The position numbers and the translations under genes were made by a program. DNA of 64,000 nucleotides from positions 6,638,501 through 6,702,500 of the forward strand of contig NC_008268.1 of the NCBI RefSeq assembly GCF_000014565.1. The letters run 5' to 3'. The stretch is from Rhodococcus jostii RHA1 (GTDB lineage: Bacteria > Actinomycetota > Actinomycetes > Mycobacteriales > Mycobacteriaceae). Within the stretch, counting starts at the first letter, position 1. Each line of letters starts with the position of its first letter. The notes under the pieces are model-generated. The model was not told the DNA's origin. It did no database searches and saw only the letters and a list, made by a program, of their open reading frames with translations. Below are positions 18,836-29,308 of this stretch, one piece after another.

Positions 18836-19279
18836 GTGTCTACGTACACCCCGAAGGCCGGAGATGTGACCCGCACGTGGCACGTCATCGACGCCACTGA
18901 CGTGGTGCTCGGCCGCCTTGCCGTCCAGGCAGCCAACTTGCTGCGCGGCAAGCACAAGCCCACCTTTGCACCGCACGTTGACGGCGGCGACTTCGTCGTC
19001 ATCATCAACGCCGAGAAGGTTGCCATCAGCGGCAACAAGCGTGAGGGCAAGTTCCTCTACCACCACTCCGGACACCCCGGTGGTCTGAAGTCCCGCTCCG
19101 TCGGTGAGGTTCTCGACAAGAACCCCGACCGCCTCGTGGAGAAGGCCATCGTCGGCATGCTCCCCAAGAACAAGCTGGGTCGCGCCATCAGCAGCAAGCT
19201 GAAGGTCTACGCGGGCCCGAACCACCCCCACGCCGCGCAGCAGCCGGTGCCATTCGAGATCAAGCAGGTGGCCCAGTGA
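18836..19279 (+). CDS. rplM: 50S ribosomal protein L13
   Basis: A 147-residue early-assembly large-subunit protein, with the family pattern [18 protein letters not shown] and [19 protein letters not shown]. The start is GTG after a GAGGAAG site. It overlaps rpsI by four bases (GTGA). In relatives the ESX-4-type genes esxT/esxU lie just upstream; here rocD does. Confidence 0.97.
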   Translation: MSTYTPKAGDVTRTWHVIDATDVVLGRLAVQAANLLRGKHKPTFAPHVDGGDFVVIINAEKVAISGNKREGKFLYHHSGHPGGLKSRSVGEVLDKNPDRLVEKAIVGMLPKNKLGRAISSKLKVYAGPNHPHAAQQPVPFEIKQVAQ

Positions 19280-19812
19280 CGGCGCCGGAGGAGCAGAACG
19301 TGTCCAACCCCGAAGAGATCACCGAGGCTGTCGAGGTCGCGGCGGACGAGTACGTGTCCGTCGAGGAGCCCGAGGTCGCCGAGGACATCGAGGCCGCTGC
19401 TGCACCGCAGGCCCCGATCGTGATCGATCGCCCCATCCAGACCGTCGGTCGTCGTAAGGAAGCGGTTGTCCGCGTCCGTCTGACCCCCGGTTCGGGCGAC
19501 TTCAAGCTCAACGGCCGCACCATCGAGGACTACTTCCCGAACAAGGTGCACCAGCAGCTGATCAAGGCTCCGCTGGTGACGGTCGAGCGTGCCGAGTCCT
19601 TCGACATCGTGGCGCTGCTGCACGGTGGTGGACCGTCCGGACAGGCCGGCGCACTGCGTCTCGCCATCGCCCGCGCGCTCATCGAGGTCACCCCCGAGGA
19701 CCGTCCGGCTCTCAAGAGCGCCGGCTTCCTCACGCGTGACGCCCGCGCCGTCGAGCGCAAGAAGTACGGCCTGAAGAAGGCCCGCAAGGCATCTCAGTAC
19801 TCGAAGCGCTGA
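19276..19812 (+). CDS. rpsI: 30S ribosomal protein S9 with acidic N-terminal extension
   Basis: A 178-residue S9. The conserved domain begins near residue 50 ([20 protein letters not shown]) and ends with the tRNA-contacting [12 protein letters not shown] tail. The first ~45 residues are an acidic Glu/Val/Ala-rich extension, common in actinobacterial S9. It overlaps rplM by four bases. Two hairpins follow. Confidence 0.96.
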   Translation: MTAPEEQNVSNPEEITEAVEVAADEYVSVEEPEVAEDIEAAAAPQAPIVIDRPIQTVGRRKEAVVRVRLTPGSGDFKLNGRTIEDYFPNKVHQQLIKAPLVTVERAESFDIVALLHGGGPSGQAGALRLAIARALIEVTPEDRPALKSAGFLTRDARAVERKKYGLKKARKASQYSKR

Positions 19813-19818
19813 TGTGTC

Positions 19819-19900
19819 GCCGAAGCCGCCCTCCGGGGTCGGCTTCGGCACCTGTTCTTCCCGAGAGCAGGCGTCCATCGTTACCGGACGCCTGCTCTCG
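19819..19900 (+). terminator. Two tandem hairpins after rpsI
   Basis: A 9-base stem (19819-19827/19841-19849) is followed by a 15-base stem (19862-19876/19886-19900) with a T-containing tail. Together they form a strong terminator pair between the ribosomal operon and glmM. Confidence 0.7.
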
Positions 19901-19949
19901 TGCTTTATCCGAGATGTAGTGGGTTTCCTAGGTGCGAGGAGTCTGGTCT

Positions 19950-21287
19950 ATGGGTCGATTGTTCGGGACGGATGGGGTTCGTGGTCTCGCGAATACCGAG
20001 CTGACCGCCGAGTTGGCGTTGCAGGTGGCCTCCGCCGCCGCGACGGTGCTGGCGTCGCCGGGTTCGGGGGGACGCAAGACGGCTGTGGTCGGTCGCGACC
20101 CGAGAGCCAGCGGTGAAATGCTCGAGGCGGCGGTCGTCGCGGGCCTGACGTCGGCCGGTGTCGACGTTCTGAACGTCGGGGTGCTGCCGACACCCGCGGT
20201 GGCCTACCTGACCGCGGCGCTGGACGCAGCTCTCGGTGTCATGATCTCCGCCTCGCACAATCCCATGCCCGACAACGGCATCAAGATCTTCGCGGCCGGT
20301 GGACACAAACTCGACGACGAGGTGGAAGACCGGATCGAGGCCGTCGCCGCCGGGACCACGACACGGCGGGCGCCGACCGGTGCGGGGATCGGACGTGTCC
20401 GCACGGTGCCGGATGCCGCGGAACGGTATCTGCAGCACCTGGCCACCGCACTCCCGAACAGCCTCGACGGGCTGACCGTGGTGGTGGACTGCGCGCACGG
20501 CGCGGCATCGGGCGTCGCTCCCGCCGCCTATCGGGCCGCCGGCGCCACCGTCGTCGCGATCAACGCCGAACCCGACGGACTCAATATCAACGAGAACTGC
20601 GGGTCGACTCACCTCGAAAGCCTGCAGAAGGCGGTCGTCGAGCACGGCGCCGATCTGGGGCTGGCGCACGACGGGGATGCGGATCGGTGCCTTGCCGTCG
20701 ACGCCGCCGGTTCCCTCATCGACGGCGACGCCATCATGACCGTGCTCGCCCTCGGTATGCGCGACGCAGGCGAACTGGTGGACAACACCCTCGTCGCGAC
20801 GGTCATGAGTAATCTCGGTCTGCACATCGCGATGCGGGAGGCCGGGATCACGCTGGTCACCACTGCCGTCGGTGATCGCTACGTCCTCGAAGGACTCCGG
20901 TCCGGTGGCTTCAGCCTGGGCGGCGAACAGTCCGGACACGTCGTGTTCCCCGCCTTCGGCACCACCGGCGACGGAGTGTTGACAGGACTGCGGCTGATGG
21001 GCCGGATGGCGGAGACCGGACAGGCGATCGCAGATCTGGCGTCGGCGATGACGGCGCTCCCGCAGGTTCTGGTGAACGTGAGGGTCGCCGACAAGCGCGC
21101 CGTCGCCGCGTCCCCGGTGGTGCTGGACGCGGTCGTGGCCGCCGAGCGCAGCCTGGGCGACAACGGCCGGGTGCTGCTGCGGCCGTCGGGAACCGAACAA
21201 CTCGTCCGTGTGATGGTCGAGGCGTCGGACATCGAAGTAGCCCGTAAACTCGCCGACGAACTGGCGGGCACCGTCGCCTCCGTGTGA
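19950..21287 (+). CDS. glmM: Phosphoglucosamine mutase
   Basis: Interconverts glucosamine-6-phosphate and glucosamine-1-phosphate for UDP-GlcNAc and peptidoglycan synthesis. The active serine is Ser102 in [13 protein letters not shown]; the metal loop is DGDADR, the sugar loop GGEQSGH, and the phosphate loop [12 protein letters not shown]. Length is 445 residues. The ATG at 19950 follows GAGGAG and gives the family start [12 protein letters not shown]; an upstream frame start at 19932 is less likely. glmS, the preceding pathway step, is 2 kb away. Confidence 0.96.
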   Translation: MGRLFGTDGVRGLANTELTAELALQVASAAATVLASPGSGGRKTAVVGRDPRASGEMLEAAVVAGLTSAGVDVLNVGVLPTPAVAYLTAALDAALGVMISASHNPMPDNGIKIFAAGGHKLDDEVEDRIEAVAAGTTTRRAPTGAGIGRVRTVPDAAERYLQHLATALPNSLDGLTVVVDCAHGAASGVAPAAYRAAGATVVAINAEPDGLNINENCGSTHLESLQKAVVEHGADLGLAHDGDADRCLAVDAAGSLIDGDAIMTVLALGMRDAGELVDNTLVATVMSNLGLHIAMREAGITLVTTAVGDRYVLEGLRSGGFSLGGEQSGHVVFPAFGTTGDGVLTGLRLMGRMAETGQAIADLASAMTALPQVLVNVRVADKRAVAASPVVLDAVVAAERSLGDNGRVLLRPSGTEQLVRVMVEASDIEVARKLADELAGTVASV

Positions 21288-21361
21288 GTGGACAACCGCA
21301 CCGATGACTGCTGCGGCGCCTCCGATGACTACTGCCCCGGGCCCATGCCCGGCCCGGGTGA

Positions 21362-22168
21362 TTGGTGCGTCAAGGTCTGGCGGATCTCGGTTCGATCCTT
21401 TGCCCGTTGATCGAGGACACCGTCTCGGCCCGCACCGGCAGGGACGAGGAGCGGAACACTGAGGATCTCGGCGAAGAACTCGGTGATCCGCGGGAGGACG
21501 ACGGCGAGTCGGCCGACGGCACGTCACACGACAAGGGCCTCGAACTGAACCTCGACGGACAGTCGTGGACCCTCGCCATGGATGCCGACGGCCAGGGAAT
21601 TCATCTCGAGCTGAACGACGGACAGGGCGGGACAGCCAGGTTCGGAGTCGAGATCGGCCCAAATGGTCTGCCGCAGATCGCAGCGGGAACCGCTGCGGGC
21701 GAAGGAGACTCCGCAGATGCCGACTGCGCGCCCGCCTCGCCGACCCCGGAATCACAGGTCAGCGGTGATACCGAGGCCGCCACGGACGCGACATCCGAAG
21801 AACAGCCGACGCCCGGCCGACCGGCCGCGGACGCCGTGCCGGACCACGAGAACACACCGGCCCTTGCATCGGCCGGAGACGCCACGGCCGACCCGCAACC
21901 ACAGGCGGTGTCAGTGCAGCAGGAGCCGGCTCCCGCCGCTACAGGAATCGCGGTCCGCGCCCGAATCGGCCACAGGTCCCGTGGGCGGATTCGACAGCGG
22001 CGCCGAGTTGGCCGAGGCGGGGCCACTGTGAGCCACCGAGCCGCAGAGTTGCGCGCGCAACGGGCACAGATGCGGGCCGACCTCGACATGTTCCGGGAAC
22101 GGATCGACGAGCGCAGAGCCAGAGACGAGGAAGCCGCGGCGAACCGGTCCGGCCGTAGCCGGACCTAG
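21362..22168 (+). CDS. Hypothetical acidic low-complexity protein
   Basis: A 268-residue frame from a TTG start (GTG at 21365 is an alternative). The N-terminal ~110 residues are acidic and contain LNLDGQSWTLAMDADGQGIHLEL, which looks like folded protein. The middle (about 115-200) is Pro/Ala/Thr-rich and probably disordered. The C-terminal ~45 residues (HRAAELRAQRAQMRADLDMF) are helical and charged. Relatives have unassigned hypothetical genes at this place between glmM and glmS. No function is recognised. Confidence 0.5.
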   Translation: MVRQGLADLGSILCPLIEDTVSARTGRDEERNTEDLGEELGDPREDDGESADGTSHDKGLELNLDGQSWTLAMDADGQGIHLELNDGQGGTARFGVEIGPNGLPQIAAGTAAGEGDSADADCAPASPTPESQVSGDTEAATDATSEEQPTPGRPAADAVPDHENTPALASAGDATADPQPQAVSVQQEPAPAATGIAVRARIGHRSRGRIRQRRRVGRGGATVSHRAAELRAQRAQMRADLDMFRERIDERRARDEEAAANRSGRSRT

Positions 22169-22261
22169 CCTGCAGCGGCATCACCCGCTGCTGCGCCACC
22201 GGAAACACTCGACGACGACGAGTTCTATCGTCCGCGCAGCTGGCTGGTGTGACCGGAGAAC

Positions 22262-23098
22262 TCAAATGTGCGGGAGCACACCCTCGAAGCCGGCGTCGGT
22301 GTGCTCCTCGTGCGGATCGACGAGCGTGGTGTGGGGAAGTTCGGCGTCCGCCTTCGCGAACACCTCGTACTTCTTGTCCTCGGTGAGGTGATAGAGCAGG
22401 AAGCCGGTGAGCAGCGCGCGCGTGATCTGCTGGGTCTTCCGCTCGGAACCGCCGATGCCGAGTGCACCCAGGAGGCGGCGTCCCTCGGTGAGCCCGGACT
22501 CCTTGGCGCCGTTGACGGCGCGCAGGACGTGTTCTCCGCCCCACGCCTCGGCCAGCGCCTTGGCGTTGCTGTTCATGGTGTCGATGTCGGCACCGGCGAC
22601 GACGAGCCCCGGCGCTGTGATCTTGGACGCATATCTCTCGGCCTTAGGTGCGGTCGGTGCCGGGAACAGGGCGGCGACCGCCGATACGTCCCGTTGCGCG
22701 GCGGCGAGCACTGCCACACCCGCACCCATCCCGTGTCCTGCGAACGCGACGCGGTCAGGCCGCACGCTGATCTGGCCGGGACCGAGACGCACACCCACAC
22801 AGATGTCGAGGGTGGCCCGCAGGTCGGTGGCGAGGCCCAGGTGAGAGGGCACGGGACCCCGCTCGCTGTTGGGGGCGGCCACGACGATTCCCCACGACGC
22901 CAGATGCTCGAGCGTCTTCCGATAGTGGTCGGCACCTGCCATCCAGCTGTGCGCGAACGCGACGGCGGGCAGGTTGAAGCCTGATTCGGGCGTGTATACG
23001 ACGCCCGGCTGTCCGGCGAGTGCGAGGTCACCCCGCAGCACGCGGTGCGGTCCTCGCTTGGACAGTTCACGGGCCAGTGTCTTCGGTTTCGGCGCCAC
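22262..23098 (-). CDS. Alpha/beta-hydrolase-like (dienelactone hydrolase-type) protein lacking the nucleophile Ser
   Basis: A 278-residue protein with an alpha/beta-hydrolase layout: FAHSWMAGADHY after the second strand, and a nucleophile elbow at residues 121-125 that reads GHGMG rather than GHSMG, so the usual serine is Gly123. LVVAGADIDTMNS and LPHTTLVDPHEE may hold acid and His positions. It resembles the conserved protein that neighbours glmS in mycobacteria (Rv3438 type). The start is GTG at 23098 with no clear ribosome site, so a leaderless transcript is possible. Catalysis is doubtful. Confidence 0.75.
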   Translation of the reverse strand: MAPKPKTLARELSKRGPHRVLRGDLALAGQPGVVYTPESGFNLPAVAFAHSWMAGADHYRKTLEHLASWGIVVAAPNSERGPVPSHLGLATDLRATLDICVGVRLGPGQISVRPDRVAFAGHGMGAGVAVLAAAQRDVSAVAALFPAPTAPKAERYASKITAPGLVVAGADIDTMNSNAKALAEAWGGEHVLRAVNGAKESGLTEGRRLLGALGIGGSERKTQQITRALLTGFLLYHLTEDKKYEVFAKADAELPHTTLVDPHEEHTDAGFEGVLPHI

Positions 23099-23195
23099 GG
23101 GGAGAACGTTATCCGATTCGCGGGCCGGCGATAGAGCCGATGGGGCCCATACTCCGACTTCGTCGCGTCGCCCGGTCCAAGTACCCTGATGAACC

Positions 23196-25058
23196 ATGTG
23201 CGGAATCGTGGGATACGTCGGCCACCGGCAGGCTCTGACCGTTGTGGTGGAGGCCTTGCGGCGAATGGAATACCGCGGATACGACTCCGCCGGTATCGCC
23301 GTGCTCGACGGCCACGGCGGCATGGCGGTCGAGCGGAAGGCGGGTCGTCTCGCGAATCTCGAGGCCGAACTCGACGAGGTCGGGGCCGAGCACTTCACCG
23401 GGAGCACCGGGATCGGTCACACGCGGTGGGCCACGCACGGCAGGCCGACCGACCGCAACGCGCACCCGCACCGTGATGCGGGTAACACGGTTGCCGTCGT
23501 GCACAACGGCATCATCGAGAACTTCGCCCCCTTGCGGGCCGAACTCGAACACGACGGAATCGACTTCGTCAGCGACACCGACACCGAGGTCGCGGTGCAC
23601 CTCGTCGCGCGGGCCTACGCCTCGGGCGAGACGGCCGGTGACTTCGTCGCGAGCGCGCTGAGCGTGCTGCGCAGGCTCGAGGGCGCGTTCACGCTCGTCT
23701 TCACGCATTCGGACCACCCGGACACCATCGTCGCGGCGCGTCGCTCGACGCCCCTCGTCATCGGTGTCGGCGAGGGAGAGACATTCCTCGGGTCCGATGT
23801 CGCGGCGTTCATCGAGCACACCCGTGACGCGGTCGAGCTGGGGCAGGACCAGGTCGTGGTGATCACCGCGGACGGGTACTCGATCCTGAACTTCGACGGA
23901 TCCGAGGCGCAGGGCCGCCCGTTCCGCATCGACTGGGACCTCGCCGCCGCCGAGAAGGGCGGCCACGACTACTTCATGCTCAAGGAGATCGAAGAGCAGC
24001 CGGCCGCGGTCGCGGACACCCTCCTGGGGCATTTCGCGGACGGGAAGATCGTTCTCGACGAGCAGCGACTGTCGGATCAGGAGCTGCGCGACGTCGACAA
24101 GGTCTTCGTCGTCGCCTGCGGCAGCGCCTACCACTCGGGGCTGCTCGCTAAGTACGCCATCGAGCACTGGACCCGGCTTCCCGTCGAGGTCGAGCTCGCC
24201 AGCGAGTTCCGCTACCGCGACCCGGTCCTGGACCGGTCGACGCTGGTCGTGGCCATCTCGCAGTCAGGTGAGACAGCCGACACTCTCGAGGCCGTGCGCC
24301 ACGCCAAGGACCAAAAGGCGCGGGTGCTGGCAGTGTGCAACACGAACGGCGCCCAGATTCCCCGCGAGGCCGACGCCGTCCTCTACACCCGGGCAGGTCC
24401 GGAGATCGGTGTCGCGTCGACCAAGGCGTTTCTCGCGCAGGTCACGGCGAACTACCTGGTCGGCCTGGCCCTCGCCCAGGCCCGCGGCACCAAGTACCCG
24501 GACGAGGTCGCACGCGAGTACGCCGATCTGGAGGCCATGCCCGACCTGGTGAGCCGGGTACTCCAGACGGTCGAGCCGGTGCGGGCGCTGGCTCGGGAGC
24601 TGGCGTCGTCGTCGACGGTGCTGTTCCTGGGCCGCCACGTGGGGTACCCCGTGGCGCTCGAGGGTGCGCTCAAGCTCAAGGAGCTGGCGTACATGCACGC
24701 CGAGGGCTTCGCGGCCGGCGAGCTCAAGCACGGGCCGATCGCGTTGATCGAGGACGGGTTGCCGGTGATCATCGTGATGCCGTCGCCGAAGGGGCGCGCG
24801 GTGCTGCACTCGAAGCTGCTGAGCAACATCCGGGAGATCCAGGCCCGCGGTGCGCGGACCGTCGTGATCGCGGAGGAGGGCGACGAGGCCGTGCGCCCGT
24901 TCGCCGATCACCTGATCGAGATCCCGGCGGCCCCGACGCTGCTGCAGCCGCTGCTGTCGACGGTGCCGTTGCAGGTGTTCGCGGCGGAGGTCGCGCAGAC
25001 GCGCGGCTACGACGTCGACAAGCCGCGCAACCTCGCGAAGTCCGTCACCGTCGAATAA
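23196..25058 (+). CDS. glmS: Glutamine-fructose-6-phosphate aminotransferase (isomerizing)
   Basis: Makes glucosamine-6-phosphate from fructose-6-phosphate and glutamine, the entry step to UDP-GlcNAc. The 620-residue protein starts MCGIVGYVGHRQA with the catalytic N-terminal Cys2. The glutaminase domain covers about 1-240 (GIGHTRWATHGRPTDRNAHP), followed by two SIS sugar-isomerase domains (CGSAYHSGLLAKYAIE; FLGRHVGYPVALEGALKLKE). The C-terminus DKPRNLAKSVTVE is family-typical. The upstream interval carries no visible riboswitch or glmS ribozyme. Confidence 0.97.
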   Translation: MCGIVGYVGHRQALTVVVEALRRMEYRGYDSAGIAVLDGHGGMAVERKAGRLANLEAELDEVGAEHFTGSTGIGHTRWATHGRPTDRNAHPHRDAGNTVAVVHNGIIENFAPLRAELEHDGIDFVSDTDTEVAVHLVARAYASGETAGDFVASALSVLRRLEGAFTLVFTHSDHPDTIVAARRSTPLVIGVGEGETFLGSDVAAFIEHTRDAVELGQDQVVVITADGYSILNFDGSEAQGRPFRIDWDLAAAEKGGHDYFMLKEIEEQPAAVADTLLGHFADGKIVLDEQRLSDQELRDVDKVFVVACGSAYHSGLLAKYAIEHWTRLPVEVELASEFRYRDPVLDRSTLVVAISQSGETADTLEAVRHAKDQKARVLAVCNTNGAQIPREADAVLYTRAGPEIGVASTKAFLAQVTANYLVGLALAQARGTKYPDEVAREYADLEAMPDLVSRVLQTVEPVRALARELASSSTVLFLGRHVGYPVALEGALKLKELAYMHAEGFAAGELKHGPIALIEDGLPVIIVMPSPKGRAVLHSKLLSNIREIQARGARTVVIAEEGDEAVRPFADHLIEIPAAPTLLQPLLSTVPLQVFAAEVAQTRGYDVDKPRNLAKSVTVE

Positions 25059-25064
25059 CAACCA

Positions 25065-25101
25065 CCGTAGGGGCGTGGCCGGGCCGGCTGCGCCCCTACG
25101 G
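25065..25101. terminator. Bidirectional terminator between glmS and cupredoxin gene
   Basis: An 11-base-pair GC-rich stem (25065-25075 with 25091-25101) lies just after glmS and overlaps the stop codon of the convergent cupredoxin gene. Confidence 0.6.
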
Positions 25102-25470
25102 GGTGACGACGACGGTGCCCGTCATCTCGGGGTGCAGCGAACACGTGTACTCGTAGGTCCCCGGTTCGGTGAACGTGTACGTGAACGTGCCGGTCTGCAT
25201 CAACCGGCTCCGCAGCACACTTTTCGCGGCGCCGACACCCACCACGTCGTGGGTGACACCCCGGTCGTCGAAATTCCAGGTGACGGTATCTCCTGCCTTC
25301 ACGGTGAGCGTTGCGGGCGCGTACGCCATGTTCGCGACCTGCACGACGGGTCCGGTCGGGGCCTCGGGCGCCGCGGTGTCCGGCGAACTGCACCCGGACA
25401 CGACGCCCGCCATCGAAATGCTTGCGGCGAGAGCCACTCCGGCGATCCACGAGCTTCCACGTCCACGCAT
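25096..25470 (-). CDS. Cupredoxin-domain (plastocyanin-like) lipoprotein
   Basis: A 124-residue exported protein. The signal peptide ends in a lipobox (VVSGC, lipidated Cys27). The mature domain is a blue-copper fold with the ligands His in GVTHDVVG, Cys and His in TCSLHPEM, and Met in the same loop. The start is the ATG at 25470. It probably binds copper at the outer face of the membrane, for electron transfer or copper buffering. It is divergent from nnr. Confidence 0.88.
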   Translation of the reverse strand: MRGRGSSWIAGVALAASISMAGVVSGCSSPDTAAPEAPTGPVVQVANMAYAPATLTVKAGDTVTWNFDDRGVTHDVVGVGAAKSVLRSRLMQTGTFTYTFTEPGTYEYTCSLHPEMTGTVVVTP

Positions 25471-25522
25471 GACGTCGAGCGTAGTCTGACCCGGTACCGA
25501 CCCTTCTCGACGAGGAGTTCCC

Positions 25523-27004
25523 ATGCGGGGCTACTACACCGCTGACGAGGTTCGAGCTGCAGAGGCGCCGTTGCTGGCGTCTCTTCCCGACGGCGCGCTG
25601 ATGCGACGCGCAGCGCATGGGCTCGCCACGGTGGTGGCGGCGGAGCTGCGAGCGCGGACCGGGGGCGTCGCGGGTCGAACGATCACGGTGCTGGTGGGGT
25701 CCGGGGACAACGGCGGGGACGCGTTGTGGGCGGCGTCGATGCTGCGGGGGCGTGGCGTCGCGGCCACCGCGGTCCTGCTGAAACCGGAGAAGGCGCACGA
25801 GGCGGGGCTGGCCGCGTTCACCGCGGCAGGCGGCCGGGTGGCCGCCCCGTCCGACGAGCTGGGCCTGCCCGATCTGGTGGTCGACGGGATCGTCGGAATC
25901 TCCGGCAGGGGGCCGCTGCGACCCGATGCTGCCGCGCTGGTCGACCGGATCGAGGCTCCGATCGTGTCGGCCGACCTGCCGAGCGGTGTGGACCCGGACA
26001 CGGGTGCGGTCGACGGGCCCGCCGTGCGCGCCGCCGTCACCGTCGCATTCGGTGCCCTCAAACCGGTCCATGTGCTCGGCGCCGCGTACTGCGGCCGAGT
26101 CGAGCTCGTGGACATCGGACTGTCGCTCGGCGATGCCGGGATCACCGCCCTCGACGCCGCCGACGTCGGTGCTGCGTGGCCGGTGCCGGGGGCGGACGAC
26201 GACAAGTACTCGCAGGGCGTGGTGGGGGTTGTCGCTGGCAGCGACGGCTACCCGGGTGCCGGTGTGCTGTGCACGGGCGCCGCGGTCACGGCCACGTCGG
26301 GGCTCGTTCGCTACGCCGGGCCGTGCACGCACGAGGTGCTCGCGCACGCGCCGGAGGTGATCGCGACCGCCGATCTCGGGAAGGCGGGACGTGTCCAGTC
26401 GTGGGTGGTCGGGCCGGGCATGGGAACCGACGACGCCGCCCGTCGCACGTTGCGGACGGTGCTCGACTCCGACGTGCCCGTGCTGGTCGACGCGGACGGT
26501 CTGACCCTGCTCGCCGAGGACCCGGATCTGGTGCGGTCGCGGACCGCAGCGACACTGCTGACCCCGCACGCCGGGGAGTTCGCCCGGCTGACGGGGACGG
26601 ATCCGGGTCCGGACCGGGTGGCGTCGGTACGCGCTCTCGCGGCCGACTGGAACGTTCACCTGCTGCTGAAGGGGCGGGCCACGGTGATCGCGGAACCCGG
26701 TGGCCGGATCTTCGTCAACGAGGCGGGCGGGTCCTGGTCCGCCACCGCGGGGGCGGGGGACGTACTCGCCGGGATCATCGGCTCACTCATGGCCGCGGGT
26801 ATCGGCCCGGCCCGGGCCGCGGCGGTGGGTGCGCGAGCGCACTCGCTGGCCGCGAACCTGGCCGCCCGAGGCGGTGGCGCGGACCTCTCCGCAGGTCGCG
26901 GAACAGCACCGATCTCCGCCGGAACGCTGCTCGCGCACCTCAGGGAGTCGATCAGAGTTCTTCGTGCGGGGGTGTCACCCGAAGAAATGCCGGCCCCATC
27001 GTGA
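25523..27004 (+). CDS. nnr: Bifunctional NAD(P)H-hydrate repair enzyme (epimerase and ADP-dependent dehydratase)
   Basis: Repairs damaged NAD(P)H. The 493-residue protein has an N-terminal YjeF epimerase domain (about 1-210, with [21 protein letters not shown]) and a C-terminal ribokinase-like dehydratase domain (about 215-480, with [22 protein letters not shown] and [13 protein letters not shown]). The TGA stop overlaps a GTG four bases into the alr leader, linking it to alr. Confidence 0.95.
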   Translation: MRGYYTADEVRAAEAPLLASLPDGALMRRAAHGLATVVAAELRARTGGVAGRTITVLVGSGDNGGDALWAASMLRGRGVAATAVLLKPEKAHEAGLAAFTAAGGRVAAPSDELGLPDLVVDGIVGISGRGPLRPDAAALVDRIEAPIVSADLPSGVDPDTGAVDGPAVRAAVTVAFGALKPVHVLGAAYCGRVELVDIGLSLGDAGITALDAADVGAAWPVPGADDDKYSQGVVGVVAGSDGYPGAGVLCTGAAVTATSGLVRYAGPCTHEVLAHAPEVIATADLGKAGRVQSWVVGPGMGTDDAARRTLRTVLDSDVPVLVDADGLTLLAEDPDLVRSRTAATLLTPHAGEFARLTGTDPGPDRVASVRALAADWNVHLLLKGRATVIAEPGGRIFVNEAGGSWSATAGAGDVLAGIIGSLMAAGIGPARAAAVGARAHSLAANLAARGGGADLSAGRGTAPISAGTLLAHLRESIRVLRAGVSPEEMPAPS

Positions 27005-27021
27005 ATGGCAGGATCGAACAT

Positions 27022-28224
27022 ATGACGCTTGCTGAAGCAGTACCGGCCGACGACCACGGACACAGCGAACCCGCAGCGCCCACGCAGGCGCCGGCACCGC
27101 AGGCCGAGGCCGTCGTCGATCTGGACGCGATCGCACACAACGTCCGCATCCTGCGCGACAGCGCCCGGGACGCGGCGATGATGGCCGTCGTGAAGGCGGA
27201 CGGCTACAACCACGGCGCCGTACCCGTGGCACGCGCCGCGCTGGCCGCCGGAGCGTCGGAACTGGGCGTGACGACGGTGTCGGAGGCGCTGACTCTGCGC
27301 CGCGCGGGCATCGACGCACCCGTCCTCGCCTGGCTGCACACCGTCGACGCCGATTTCGCCCCCGCGATCGCGGCCGGAGTCGAACTCGGTGTCTCCTCGC
27401 CCCGTCACCTCGCCGCGGTGGTCGCTGCCGCCCGGAGCGTCGGCACCACGGCGATCGTCACGATCAAGGTCGACACCGGACTGAACCGCAACGGGGTGGC
27501 GCCGGACGAACTGGCGCAGGTCCTCGTCGATCTGGCGCGCGCACAGGCCGAGGGCTCGGTGCGGCTGCGCGGCATCTTCTCGCATCTGGCCCACGCCGAC
27601 GAGCCGCACCACGCCTGGATCGATTCCCAGCGCGATCGGCTGATCAGCGCGATCGCGGATGCCAAGCGTCAGGGACTGGTCCCCGAAGTGGTGCACCTGT
27701 CCAATTCCGCGGCCACCCTGACCCGTCCCGACCTGCGGTTTGACATGGTTCGCCCGGGAATCGCGATATATGGGTTGTCGCCCGTACCCGAACTCGGTCA
27801 GTTCGGGTTGCGCCCGGCGATGACACTGCGATCGAGGGTGGCTCTGGTGAAGAAGGTAGCGGCAGGTGAAGGCGTGTCCTACGGGCACCAGTGGGTGGCC
27901 CCACGGGATACGACGGTGGCGCTGCTGCCGTTCGGGTACGCCGACGGGCTGCCGCGCTCGCTCAGCGGCCGATTCGAGGTCCAGCTGGGCGCGCAGCGAC
28001 GGCCGGGTATCGGACGCGTCTGCATGGACCAGGTGGTCGTCGATCTCGGACCGGACGGCGGCGGAGTCCGGGAGGGGGACACCGCCGTGTTCTTCGGCAA
28101 CGGAGACCTCGGCGAACCCAACGCACAAGCGTGGGCCGATGAACTCGACACCATTCACTACGAGGTGGTGACAGGGGTACGCGGACGCACGGTGCGCAGT
28201 TACGTCGGCGGAACGGGCACCTAG
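27022..28224 (+). CDS. alr: Alanine racemase
   Basis: Makes D-alanine for peptidoglycan. The PLP lysine is in [21 protein letters not shown] (Lys58), and the partner tyrosine is in [19 protein letters not shown] and SNSAATL are conserved. The 400-residue length from the ATG at 27022 fits; a GTG at 27001 overlapping the nnr stop would add seven residues. A ~28-residue Pro/Ala-rich N-terminus precedes the barrel. Confidence 0.95.
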   Translation: MTLAEAVPADDHGHSEPAAPTQAPAPQAEAVVDLDAIAHNVRILRDSARDAAMMAVVKADGYNHGAVPVARAALAAGASELGVTTVSEALTLRRAGIDAPVLAWLHTVDADFAPAIAAGVELGVSSPRHLAAVVAAARSVGTTAIVTIKVDTGLNRNGVAPDELAQVLVDLARAQAEGSVRLRGIFSHLAHADEPHHAWIDSQRDRLISAIADAKRQGLVPEVVHLSNSAATLTRPDLRFDMVRPGIAIYGLSPVPELGQFGLRPAMTLRSRVALVKKVAAGEGVSYGHQWVAPRDTTVALLPFGYADGLPRSLSGRFEVQLGAQRRPGIGRVCMDQVVVDLGPDGGGVREGDTAVFFGNGDLGEPNAQAWADELDTIHYEVVTGVRGRTVRSYVGGTGT

Positions 28225-28227
28225 ATC

Positions 28228-29292
28228 ATGGGGTTGTCGAAGCGGTTGGGGCTCGTCGGCGGCCTGCTGAGCGCGTTGGCGCTCGGTTCGGTCGCCGGCG
28301 TCAACGTGCTGCGCACCGCGACCCGGCCGGGCCGCGAGATCTACGGTGACGAGGACTTCACGCTGATGTCGCGGGACCGGCGCAGCGTCGTGGTCACCGA
28401 GGACGGCGTCGCGCTCGCTGTCCGCGAGGTCGGCCCCGAGGACGCGCCGGTGACGGCGGTGTTCGTGCACGGCTATTGCCTGGACATGACGTCGTGGCAT
28501 TTCCAGCGCCGCCAGCTCGCCGAGCGGTGGGGCGACGACGTGCGGATGGTGTTCTACGACCAACGCGGGCACGGCGATTCGGGTGTGCCGTCCACGGCGA
28601 GCTGCACCATCGCTCAGCTGGGCGCCGATCTCGCGACCGTGATCGAGGCTAAGGCCCCCACCGGACCGGTTGTGCTCGTGGGGCATTCGATGGGCGGGAT
28701 GACGGTCCTGGCCTTCGCCGGGCAGCGGCCCGAACTGGTGGCGTCGCGGGTGGTCGGTGTGGGCCTGGTGGCCACGGCCGCCGCGGGTCTCAGCGAGACC
28801 GGATTGACGCGGAACCTGCAGAACCCGGTCATCGACGGCTTCCGGATGGCCGTCCGGACCTCGCCCGAACTCGTCCAGCACGCGCGCGGCGCCGCCCGCG
28901 TGCTGATCACCCCGATTCTGCGGGCGGCGTCGTACGGCACGGACGTGAGTCCGCGGCTGCACAAGTTCTCCGACTCCATGCTGGACCGGACGTCGGTGGT
29001 GACCATCGTGAACTTTCTGCGCACACTCGAATTGCACGACGAGTCCGCGTCACTCGAGGCGATCGAGCGCACCCCGTCCGTCGTGGTGTGCGGAGACAGC
29101 GACATGATCATCCCGTTCGGCAGCTCCCGGAAACTGGCAGCGGACCTTCCGGAGTCCGAACTGGTGCGGGTACGCGGTGCCGGCCATCTGGTGCAGCTCG
29201 AATTCCCGTCCGTGGTGTCGGACGCCGTCGACCGGGTGCTGCATCGTGGCCTGAAGACGTACGAGTCGCGTGAGCAGTCCGATGTCGGCTGA
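28228..29292 (+). CDS. Alpha/beta-fold hydrolase, probably membrane-associated
   Basis: A 354-residue hydrolase, starting three bases after alr. Residues 5-27 (LGLVGGLLSALALGSVAGVNVL) look like a signal or anchor helix. The oxyanion region FVHGYCLDMTSWHFQR, nucleophile elbow VGHSMGG, the acid in VVVCGDSDMIIPF and His in RGAGHLVQLEFP complete the triad. The substrate is unknown. Being inside the alr-tsaE group suggests co-expression, not shared function. Confidence 0.88.
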   Translation: MGLSKRLGLVGGLLSALALGSVAGVNVLRTATRPGREIYGDEDFTLMSRDRRSVVVTEDGVALAVREVGPEDAPVTAVFVHGYCLDMTSWHFQRRQLAERWGDDVRMVFYDQRGHGDSGVPSTASCTIAQLGADLATVIEAKAPTGPVVLVGHSMGGMTVLAFAGQRPELVASRVVGVGLVATAAAGLSETGLTRNLQNPVIDGFRMAVRTSPELVQHARGAARVLITPILRAASYGTDVSPRLHKFSDSMLDRTSVVTIVNFLRTLELHDESASLEAIERTPSVVVCGDSDMIIPFGSSRKLAADLPESELVRVRGAGHLVQLEFPSVVSDAVDRVLHRGLKTYESREQSDVG

Positions 29293-29308
29293 AGAAGGAG
29301 TGTTGCCC

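Noticed and set aside
23060..23195. glmS ribozyme or riboswitch before glmS
   Set aside because: The glmS leader is only about 100 bases from the divergent gene and shows no recognisable ribozyme core; such ribozymes are mostly in Firmicutes.
26656..29037. 793-codon minus-strand frame over nnr, alr and the hydrolase
   Set aside because: Antisense to conserved genes in good frames; Arg/His/Gly-rich translation is typical of chance frames.
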